A stretch of DNA of 6,189 bases from Alphaproteobacteria bacterium (GTDB taxonomy: Bacteria; Pseudomonadota; Alphaproteobacteria; Sphingomonadales; Sphingomonadaceae), in the NCBI GenBank assembly GCA_018830415.1, contig JAHJSJ010000058.1, positions 1-6,189 on the forward strand. The letters run 5' to 3'. Of this stretch, positions 1 to 5,595 are shown in pieces (the stretch's first letter is position 1; each line of letters opens with the position of its first letter). The translations under genes and the position numbers were made by a program. The notes under the pieces were generated by a model. That model ran no database searches. It was not told the DNA's origin and worked only from the letters and a program-made list of their open reading frames with translations.

Positions 1-71
1 CCGCTCGTGAAAGCGCCAACACGCTGAAGGATGCCGGCGGGATCAATACCACTCCTTCGCCCGGCAATTAA
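1..71 (+). CDS. Possible C-terminal end of an unidentified protein (partial, cut by left edge)
   Basis: One plus-strand frame is open from the window edge to a TAA stop at 69-71. It gives 22 complete residues, beginning ARESANTLKDAGG and ending TTPSPGN. The peptide is hydrophilic and has no motif I recognise. If real, the gene converges on the chorismate mutase gene, with 28 bases between the two stop codons and a small hairpin in that gap. Twenty-two codons are too few to exclude chance in GC-rich DNA, and the opposite strand is also open here from a TTG at 46. No function can be given. Confidence 0.38.
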   Translation, partial: ARESANTLKDAGGINTTPSPGN

Positions 72-72
72 T

Positions 73-87
73 CCGCGCGCTTCGCGG
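73..87. terminator. Small inverted repeat between convergent stop codons
   Basis: CCGCG (73-77) and CGCGG (83-87) form a perfect 5-bp GC stem with a 5-base loop. It starts 1 base after the TAA at 71 and lies 12 bases past the chorismate mutase stop at 100-102. Its position suits a shared end for convergent transcripts, but neither strand has a U-tract after the stem, so intrinsic termination is only possible. Confidence 0.25.
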
Positions 88-99
88 CATTCTCTGACC

Positions 100-411
100 C
101 TAATCCCTGATCCGGTCCCATTCGGCAAATTCATAGGCGATTGAGCCTTCGACAAGCCGTTCCCAAATGTCCGCGATCACGTCTCCAGGCAGGCCCTGCG
201 CTTCGCCCTCGGCCACGGCGGCGGCGATGACGCTGGCCTTGCGCGCTTCATCCCTCACCGCGTCGCGGCTGTCCTTGATCCGGGCGGCGGCGCGCATATA
301 GCCAAACCGGGTCGCCAACAACGCCACCAATTCACGGTCAAGCGCATCAACCCCGGCGCGCACTTCGATCATGGTGGTGCAGTCTTCAGGGCTTACGCAG
401 GTTTCGTTCAT
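100..411 (-). CDS. Chorismate mutase, AroQ class, PchB-like
   Basis: This is a 103-residue all-helical chorismate mutase, which converts chorismate to prephenate in the cytoplasm, the entry to phenylalanine and tyrosine synthesis. From the ATG at 411 it aligns, from memory, without gaps to Pseudomonas PchB (isochorismate pyruvate lyase with mutase activity) at an offset of +4, starting at PEDCT. The PchB active-site residues R14, R31 and K42 correspond to R18, R35 and K46 here; PchB Q90 corresponds to E94. No pchA-like isochorismate synthase or siderophore gene is visible, so a mutase role is favoured over a lyase role. An in-frame TTG at 468-466 overlaps the peptidase stop and would add 19 residues; I prefer ATG 411 because the conserved part begins just after it and the length then fits the family. 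Neither start has a strong ribosome binding site. ATG 372 is a third option but would drop PEDCT. The gene lies directly downstream of the S9 peptidase gene and is probably cotranscribed. Confidence 0.88.
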   Translation of the reverse strand: MNETCVSPEDCTTMIEVRAGVDALDRELVALLATRFGYMRAAARIKDSRDAVRDEARKASVIAAAVAEGEAQGLPGDVIADIWERLVEGSIAYEFAEWDRIRD

Positions 412-464
412 CGCATAGGCCCTAAGCGGTGCAGACCGGATCTGTCGAGTGCCTTCCGGCACAT

Positions 465-2489
465 TCAACCGCCGCGACCAAGCGCCTCATCAAGAAAGCG
501 ACCTATCGTGGCAAGCATGTCGGTGCGGGCCTTGCTGTCGCCAAGTCCGTGCTGGAGATCCTCGTATTCGTGATAGATGACCGGCCTGCCCGCATCCTTC
601 AGCGCTTTTTCCATCGCCTGTGAGTGCCGCACATCAACATTGAGATCGCGGGTGCCGTGGAACAGCGCTACAGGGGCCGCGAATTTTTCGGCATGGCGGA
701 GCGGGCTGCCCGCGGCGACATGCGGCCCCTGCCCGATAAAATCGCTCACCAGGCGGGAGCTGGTATAATGGCGGGCGTCATTCTGGAGGTAGGCCAGATC
801 GGTCACCGGCGCGATTGCCACCACCGCCTTGAACAGTGAGGGATCGAGCACCTGTGACTGTAGTGCGGCATAGCCACCATAAGACCATCCGGCGATGGCC
901 AGTTGATCGGGCGTGGCAATGCCTTCGCTGACCAGCCAGCGCCCGGCGTCATTGACATCGCCGATTGCAACATCCCACGCTTTGAAACCGTTGCGTCCAT
1001 ACCAGTCCTCGCCATAGCCTGACGATCCCCGGTAATTGGGCTGGAGCACGGCATAACCGCGTGCGGTGAAGAACTGCACCAGCCAGTCAAACCCCCATTC
1101 GTCGCGCGCGGCAGGGCCGCCATGCGGCATGACAATGGCGGGCAGGTTCTTGCCATCAGACCCTGGCGGCAGGGTAAGATAGGCCGGGATCTGCGTTCCG
1201 TCCGCCGCCGGATAGGTCACCGGCTGCATCCGGCCCATCTTGCGGTCAGCAAGGTCGCCGCGCACCGGCAGGATGGGTTCGAGCGTGCGCTTACCCTTGT
1301 CGAACAGGTAAACCATGCCCGGCTGCGTGTCGCTTGAAGCGATCAGCAGCAATTGCTGTTCGTCGCTGCTCGCGCCGACGATGTTGATGATCGGCTGATC
1401 GGGCAACGCCTTGCCAAGATCGGCTGCCAGCTTGGCGAGTTCCGGGCTGAAATAGGTAATCTGACGCTTTTCGGTGGCGAAGCTCGCCCCCACCACCCGG
1501 CGCTGACGTCCGATGCGGATCAGCGCATCAACATCGACATCATCGCGCACCATCAGCAGCTTGCCCTGCCCGCTGCCGTCGAGCGCAAATTCGGCGATGG
1601 CATCATAGCCATTGTTGCCGACGAAGCCGATCGCGACGTTGCGACTGCTGTCGACCGACAGCGGCGAGAACCAAGCTACGCCCTTTCCCTCGATCGAGAG
1701 ATTGTCGAACGCCTGCCAGCCGCTGCTGCCCTGCGACCGATAGAAATAGTCATACTTGCCCGTCAGCCGCCCGTTTCCATCGTAGCGCGCGCGCACCTTG
1801 ACCCGCACCTGACCAGTCTCGTCGGCAATATAGCGCTGCGCGGCAGGGTCGGGACGTTCGCGCATGCGGCGCTTGGCCGTGGTAACATCGACCAAATCAA
1901 CGCCCAGCCCCGAATCGCGATTGGCCGTCCGCGTGCCGGTGGAATATTCCTCAACCGATTGCCGCGACATCAGGATCTGGCCCTGTTCCCCGCCGACATC
2001 GAGCGCGAGCACATCTCCGCCCTGCTGCACAAAGGCGAGCGCCGCGCGGGACTGACGTTTGCTGAGTTCCTTAATTTCACCACCATCGGCGTTGATTGCG
2101 AACAGGCGGTCGAAGGGAACCAGGATGCCGTCGCCGTCTTGAGCCATGCCTGAAACCAGGCAGACAAGGCGGGTGTCGCTGGCCCATTCGCACTGTTCGA
2201 GATCGCCGATCTTCTCGGAATTGACAACAATCTGCCTGACCTGCGCATCGCCTTCCAGGTCAATAACGTTCAGCAGCTCGATGTGTTCCGGCCCGGCGGC
2301 GACAAAGGCAATTTTGGTCCCTGACGGCGAAAGCGAAATATCGAGCACGGTTTCGCGCGCGCCGAACAGGGCGGCAACCGCATCCACATCACTACCCTGT
2401 GCCGTTGCTGGGGCTAGAGCACCGGCGATACCGCCAAGAACCAAAGCTACGCTTATCGCCAGTCTGCTGGCGCTGCGTTGCATCCTCAT
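465..2489 (-). CDS. Secreted S9 family serine peptidase (prolyl oligopeptidase / acylaminoacyl-peptidase type)
   Basis: This 674-residue protein is predicted to be exported and to cleave short peptides in the periplasm. Residues 1-30 look like a Sec signal peptide: basic start, hydrophobic core, and an A-T-A site before Q31. Residues of about 35-420 form the variable beta-propeller-like region; about 430-672 form the alpha/beta-hydrolase domain. In that domain I see HGGP at 456-459 (oxyanion region), NYRGSSGYG from 485, the nucleophile in GWSYGG at S536, the acid D615 in HGTRDLNVDV, and H647 in LQHGL, so the catalytic triad is complete. The only two cysteines, C100 and C110, lie close together and may form a disulfide, consistent with export. 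ATG 2489 is preferred because AAGGGGG precedes it by 7 bases. The gene starts 50 bases after the tgt stop and its TGA lies beside the chorismate mutase gene. The exact substrate (dipeptidyl peptidase, acylaminoacyl peptidase or oligopeptidase) cannot be told from sequence. Confidence 0.93.
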   Translation of the reverse strand: MRMQRSASRLAISVALVLGGIAGALAPATAQGSDVDAVAALFGARETVLDISLSPSGTKIAFVAAGPEHIELLNVIDLEGDAQVRQIVVNSEKIGDLEQCEWASDTRLVCLVSGMAQDGDGILVPFDRLFAINADGGEIKELSKRQSRAALAFVQQGGDVLALDVGGEQGQILMSRQSVEEYSTGTRTANRDSGLGVDLVDVTTAKRRMRERPDPAAQRYIADETGQVRVKVRARYDGNGRLTGKYDYFYRSQGSSGWQAFDNLSIEGKGVAWFSPLSVDSSRNVAIGFVGNNGYDAIAEFALDGSGQGKLLMVRDDVDVDALIRIGRQRRVVGASFATEKRQITYFSPELAKLAADLGKALPDQPIINIVGASSDEQQLLLIASSDTQPGMVYLFDKGKRTLEPILPVRGDLADRKMGRMQPVTYPAADGTQIPAYLTLPPGSDGKNLPAIVMPHGGPAARDEWGFDWLVQFFTARGYAVLQPNYRGSSGYGEDWYGRNGFKAWDVAIGDVNDAGRWLVSEGIATPDQLAIAGWSYGGYAALQSQVLDPSLFKAVVAIAPVTDLAYLQNDARHYTSSRLVSDFIGQGPHVAAGSPLRHAEKFAAPVALFHGTRDLNVDVRHSQAMEKALKDAGRPVIYHEYEDLQHGLGDSKARTDMLATIGRFLDEALGRGG

Positions 2490-2496
2490 GATGATG

Positions 2497-2503
2497 CCCC
2501 CTT
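2497..2503 (-). promoter_or_regulatory. Ribosome binding site of the S9 peptidase gene
   Basis: Read on the minus strand, AAGGGGG lies 7 bases before the ATG at 2489. It supports that codon over the second in-frame ATG two codons later (2483). Confidence 0.6.
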
Positions 2504-2539
2504 ATTCGCGGGATGAGGCTAACCAATCCTGCGCGTGAT

Positions 2540-3676
2540 TCAACCCTCTTGGTGCAAGTAATCGCGGAGGAATCTTCTGGAGAAGCTGGCAAATCGTCTT
2601 TCGGAAATCGCATCGCGCATGGCCTGCATCAAGGCCTGATAGAAGCTGAGATTATGCTCGGTCACCAACATCGCACCCAGCATTTCGCCAGACTTGACGA
2701 GGTGGTGGATATAGGCGCGCGAATAGGTGGCGCAGACCGGACAGGTGCAGGACACGTCCAGCGGCGCGGTATCTTCGGCGAACCGCGCATTGCGCAGGTT
2801 CATCGGGCCATTCCAGGTAAACGCCTGCCCGTTGCGGCCTGATCGGGTAGGCAGCACGCAATCGAACATGTCGATCCCGCGCTCCACCGCGCCGACCAGA
2901 TCATCGGGCTTGCCCACCCCCATCAGGTAACGCGGGCGGTCGGCGGGGAGCATATCGGGCGCATAGTCGAGCACGCCGAACATCGCCTCCTGCCCCTCCC
3001 CCACGGCCAACCCGCCGACGGCATAGCCATCGAAGCCGATATCGGTGAGCGCATCGGCGCTTTCCCGCCGCAAGTCTTGATGCAAAGCGCCCTGCTGTAT
3101 CCCGAACAGCGCAGCGCGGCTCGCGTGGTCTTCACCGCTGTTGAACCCGTCGCGGCTGCGCTGTGCCCAGCGCATCGACAATTCCATCGACGCAGCGATT
3201 TCATCGCGTGAACGATCAGCGCGCGGGCATTCGTCAAACGCCATGACGATATCGGAACCCAGCAACCGCTGGATCTCCATCGAACGTTCGGGGGTGAGCA
3301 TATGCTTTGACCCGTCAAGATGGCTGCGAAATTCAACCCCCTGTTCGGTCAGCTTGCGCAACTCCGACAGGCTCATCACCTGATAACCGCCGCTATCGGT
3401 CAGGATCGGGCGCGGCCAGTTCATGAAACGGTGCAAGCCGCCAAGCCGCGCCACCCGTTCTGCACCGGGGCGCAGCATCAGGTGATAGGTATTGCCAAGG
3501 ATAATGTCGGCGCCGGTCGCGCGCACGGCTTCGGGCTTCATCGCCTTGACAGTGGCGGCCGTGCCGACCGGCATGAACGCAGGCGTACGGATTTCGCCGC
3601 GCTGCATCGTGATGGTGCCGGTGCGGGCCTTGCCGTCAGTCGCGTGGAGGGTGAAGGAGAAGCGTGGAGCAGTCAT
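2540..3676 (-). CDS. tgt: Queuine/preQ1 tRNA-guanine transglycosylase
   Basis: Tgt exchanges guanine 34 of tRNAs with GUN anticodons (Asp, Asn, His, Tyr) for preQ1, a cytoplasmic step in queuosine synthesis. The 378-residue product matches the Zymomonas mobilis enzyme (386 residues) at a constant offset of 8. D94 in TDSGGYQVMSL is the base equivalent to D102; D148 in MAFDECP corresponds to D156; GGLAVGE starts at 221; D272 in GIDMFDCVLPTRSGR is the covalent nucleophile equivalent to D280. The zinc ligands C310, C312, C315 and H341 (CTCPVC and TEHN) are all present, and Y98 matches bacterial preQ1 enzymes. The frame is open up to an ATG at 3778, but the extra 34 residues run through a hairpin and lack the family's normal start. 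MTAPRFSF from ATG 3676 gives the right length and has AGGGG 10 bases upstream. queA lies upstream but is separated by a beta-barrel gene; the S9 peptidase gene follows after 50 bases. Confidence 0.97.
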   Translation of the reverse strand: MTAPRFSFTLHATDGKARTGTITMQRGEIRTPAFMPVGTAATVKAMKPEAVRATGADIILGNTYHLMLRPGAERVARLGGLHRFMNWPRPILTDSGGYQVMSLSELRKLTEQGVEFRSHLDGSKHMLTPERSMEIQRLLGSDIVMAFDECPRADRSRDEIAASMELSMRWAQRSRDGFNSGEDHASRAALFGIQQGALHQDLRRESADALTDIGFDGYAVGGLAVGEGQEAMFGVLDYAPDMLPADRPRYLMGVGKPDDLVGAVERGIDMFDCVLPTRSGRNGQAFTWNGPMNLRNARFAEDTAPLDVSCTCPVCATYSRAYIHHLVKSGEMLGAMLVTEHNLSFYQALMQAMRDAISERRFASFSRRFLRDYLHQEG

Positions 3677-3738
3677 TGCGCCCGCGCCCCTAGCTGGCCG
3701 AACTTGCGCTGTCACGCTTTGCCGCACCTGCAGCACAA

Positions 3739-3768
3739 GGCAGGGGCCGCGCTGACGCAGCCCCTGCC
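3739..3768 (-). terminator. Candidate intrinsic terminator of the beta-barrel gene
   Basis: GGCAGGGGC (3739-3747) and GCCCCTGCC (3760-3768) form a perfect 9-bp stem. An inner GCG/CGC pairing (3749-3751 with 3756-3758) could shorten the loop to CTGA, with one unpaired base on each side. The hairpin begins 22 bases after the beta-barrel stop and ends 62 bases before the tgt start. On the minus strand the stem is followed only by TTGTGCT, a poor U-tract, so termination strength is uncertain. The 9-bp GC-rich pairing is unlikely to be chance. Confidence 0.6.
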
Positions 3769-3790
3769 CCGATTTCATCCGGAACCGTTC

Positions 3791-4318
3791 TTAAAACGCG
3801 AACAGAACACCCACGGTCGCACGGGTGGAATCGAACGCGATGGTATCAATCCCGGCGCGGAACCGGATCGGGCTTTCCCCCAGACCGAATTCGACACCTG
3901 CGCCGACGAGGTAATCGCCATCAGTATCGTCGAGCCCGACCACTGCCGGAGTCACGAAATTGCTGAGGTCAAAGTCGACTTCCTGATAGCCGCCACGCAC
4001 GAACAGCTTGGCATTGTCACCAACACGCACACCTGCGCGAACGGCGGCACCATATTCGCTATCAATCGCACCATCGCCAATGTGGAAGTTGCCTTCCGCG
4101 CCAACAAAGAACGTGTTGCCGACCGGGACATCGACCCCGGCAATAACGCCGTAAATGCCGCCATCGTCATCGGGCAGGCCGATACCAAGATCGTGAATAC
4201 CTGCCGATGCGCCGATATAAACCTCGGGCTTGGCTTCGGAGGTGGACTGCGCCTGCGCAGCGGCCGGAAGGGTGATCGCGGTTAGCGCTGCGAGCGCTGA
4301 GAATGCTACTTTAGTCAT
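3791..4318 (-). CDS. Small outer-membrane beta-barrel protein (porin-like), function unknown
   Basis: The product has 175 residues. Residues 1-23 form a clear Sec signal peptide: lysine at 3, a hydrophobic alanine/leucine core, and an AQA cleavage site before Q24. The mature part, from PEVYIGASAG onward, alternates aromatic or aliphatic residues with glycine and polar residues. I can mark out eight amphipathic strands, joined by acidic loops such as PDDDGG and DDTDGD, and the chain ends in VGVLFAF with the terminal phenylalanine typical of BAM-recognised barrels. No cysteine is present. This fits an eight-stranded barrel like the OmpA transmembrane domain, OmpW or opacity-type proteins; pore or adhesin activity cannot be assigned. 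ATG 4318 is chosen because AAAGGA lies 6 bases upstream and the signal peptide starts there; an upstream in-frame start at 4369 would add 17 residues that do not resemble a signal peptide. It lies between queA and tgt, has a 103-base upstream gap and a hairpin after its stop, so it is probably transcribed on its own. Confidence 0.85.
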   Translation of the reverse strand: MTKVAFSALAALTAITLPAAAQAQSTSEAKPEVYIGASAGIHDLGIGLPDDDGGIYGVIAGVDVPVGNTFFVGAEGNFHIGDGAIDSEYGAAVRAGVRVGDNAKLFVRGGYQEVDFDLSNFVTPAVVGLDDTDGDYLVGAGVEFGLGESPIRFRAGIDTIAFDSTRATVGVLFAF

Positions 4319-4324
4319 GTTTTT

Positions 4325-4330
4325 TCCTTT
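4325..4330 (-). promoter_or_regulatory. Strong ribosome binding site of the beta-barrel gene
   Basis: On the minus strand AAAGGA lies 6 bases before the ATG at 4318. It is closer to consensus than the sites before queA (AGGCG) or tgt (AGGGG, 10 bases away), and it fixes the start. A strong site would fit an abundant envelope protein. Confidence 0.65.
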
Positions 4331-4421
4331 CATTGACCTGCCGAATGGGGGGAGCAGCAGATGCCGCAACCCCTAGGAAAAACAAACTTTCTATCGGATG
4401 AACCGGCAGTCAGGGCGCCGT

Positions 4422-5495
4422 TCAGTTTCGGCTATTGCGACTTTCGTCAGCCCTGCCATCAGGCAGTAACAATGAAGAATCGCCATAGGAATAAAAGCGG
4501 TAATCGCTGGCAATTGCGTGGGCATAGGCTGCCATCATCCGGTCACGCCCCATCAACGCACTCACCAGCATCATCAGGGTCGATTTGGGCAGGTGGAAAT
4601 TGGTCATCAGCCCATCGACTGCGCGGAACCTGTAACCCGGCGTGATGAAAATGGCGGTGTCCCCCGCGAATGGCAGGATAGTGCCATCCTCCGCCGCCGC
4701 GCTTTCGAGCAACCGCAGTGAAGTTGTGCCGACGGCGATGATCCGGCCACCGGCAGCGCGCGCGCGATTTAACTGTGCCGCTGTTTCATCGGAAATGCGC
4801 CCGAATTCAGCGTGCATCTGGTGGTCTGCGGTATCATCGACTTTCACCGGCAGAAACGTCCCCGCCCCAACGTGGAGGGTCAGCATTGCCCGGCCAATCC
4901 CGCGCGCATCCAGCGCATCGACCAGCCTTTGGGTGAAATGCAGCGACGCAGTGGGCGCGGCGACCGCGCCTTTTTCTGCCGCAAACATTGTCTGGTAATC
5001 TTCCAGATCCTGCTCATCGATCCCGCGCCGCGCCGCGATATAGGGCGGCAGCGGCATCGTGCCAGCGCGGTCGAGCAGCACTTCGACAGGCTCATCGCCT
5101 TCGAACAATAGCGTGATTGAGCCATCTGCATGGCGTGCCTCCGCACGCGCGGTGACACCGCCGCCGAACACCAGTTGATCGCCCAGCTTCACCCGCTTGG
5201 CATTGCGGATGAACGCCTGCCAGCGCCGCAGATCGATCCGCTTGTGCAAGGTCGCGCCGATCCTTGCCTCGCCATCAGCGCGGCGGCCTTCGAGTTGCGC
5301 AGGGATCACGCGGGTATCATTGAACACCAGCACATCGCCGGGGTTCAGCAGAACGGGCAGATCGCTTACCCCGCGGTCTTCGAACGGGGCATCCTGCCCG
5401 CGCACCACCAGCATTCGCGCGGCATCACGCGGACGCGCCGGGCGCAGGGCAATGCGGTCCGTCGGCAGATCGAAATCGAACAGGTCAACTTTCAT
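4422..5495 (-). CDS. queA: S-adenosylmethionine:tRNA ribosyltransferase-isomerase (QueA)
   Basis: QueA transfers and isomerises the ribose of S-adenosylmethionine onto preQ1-modified tRNA to give epoxyqueuosine, the step after Tgt. The 357-residue protein is full length for the family (E. coli about 356). It starts MKVDLFDFDLPTDRIALRPA and carries the family blocks in order: NDTRVIPA (59-66), PLPPYI (148-153), YQTMFA followed by GAVAAPTASLHFT (167-188), LHVGAGTFLPV (208-218), MHAE (227-230), GTTSLRLLE (256-264), ITPGYRF (284-290), DGLMTNFHLPKST (294-306) and YRFYSYGDSSLL (332-343). The last residues (from about 347) are a short polar tail. ATG 5495 is the natural start; the site before it, AGGCG at 8 bases, is weak. 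The cyclophilin gene lies 100 bases upstream and the beta-barrel gene downstream, with tgt beyond. I see no clear terminator in the 103 bases after its stop. Confidence 0.97.
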   Translation of the reverse strand: MKVDLFDFDLPTDRIALRPARPRDAARMLVVRGQDAPFEDRGVSDLPVLLNPGDVLVFNDTRVIPAQLEGRRADGEARIGATLHKRIDLRRWQAFIRNAKRVKLGDQLVFGGGVTARAEARHADGSITLLFEGDEPVEVLLDRAGTMPLPPYIAARRGIDEQDLEDYQTMFAAEKGAVAAPTASLHFTQRLVDALDARGIGRAMLTLHVGAGTFLPVKVDDTADHQMHAEFGRISDETAAQLNRARAAGGRIIAVGTTSLRLLESAAAEDGTILPFAGDTAIFITPGYRFRAVDGLMTNFHLPKSTLMMLVSALMGRDRMMAAYAHAIASDYRFYSYGDSSLLLPDGRADESRNSRN

Positions 5496-5514
5496 GGCAC
5501 GCGCGCCTAGCGCA

Positions 5515-5532
5515 TTCCCGCGCAGTCGGGAA
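5515..5532. repeat. Short inverted repeat in the queA upstream region
   Basis: TTCCCG (5515-5520) and CGGGAA (5527-5532) form a perfect 6-bp stem with a 6-base loop, 20 to 37 bases before the queA ATG on the minus strand. It could be a leader hairpin, an operator or chance. No U-tract follows, so I do not call it a terminator. Confidence 0.3.
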
Positions 5533-5564
5533 CCTTCGGCAGATCAGTGGTAAAACCGCATGAG

Positions 5565-5582
5565 GCCCCGCCTTCGCGGGGG
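5565..5582 (-). terminator. Candidate terminator after the cyclophilin gene
   Basis: CCCCGC (5566-5571) and GCGGGG (5576-5581) form a perfect 6-bp GC stem around a 4-base loop; on the minus strand the loop reads GAAG. It begins 14 bases after the isomerase stop at 5596. The TTTT in GCGGTTTTACC follows only about 12 bases past the stem, further than usual for intrinsic termination. Position and stem strength favour a transcript end or pause between the isomerase gene and queA. Confidence 0.45.
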
Positions 5583-5595
5583 ATCACGCATATCA

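Noticed and set aside
1353..2153. Plus-strand open frame of 266 codons opposite the S9 peptidase
   Set aside because: It lies wholly inside the peptidase gene, has an arginine- and alanine-rich composition typical of antisense frames, and shows no recognisable motif or start signal.
3677..3778. 34-residue N-terminal extension of Tgt
   Set aside because: The extension reads through the hairpin at 3739-3768, is not part of the family's usual start, and ATG 3676 gives the expected length.
3320..4285. Plus-strand open frame of 321 codons opposite tgt and the beta-barrel gene
   Set aside because: It runs antisense to well-supported genes, crosses the tgt/barrel boundary and the hairpin, and its product shows no domain or signal. 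Long antisense frames are common opposite GC-rich genes.
4319..4369. 17-residue N-terminal extension of the beta-barrel protein
   Set aside because: It would place leucine/proline-rich and basic residues before a normal signal peptide and would bury the AAAGGA ribosome binding site.
4319..4421. Promoter for the beta-barrel gene in the gap after queA
   Set aside because: A promoter is expected here, but I could not find a -35/-10 pair with acceptable match and spacing, nor a GGAAC-type stress promoter, so no site is annotated.
5496..5595. preQ1 riboswitch upstream of queA
   Set aside because: The gap has short hairpins but I could not match the aptamer's conserved loop and A-rich tail; there is not enough to call it.
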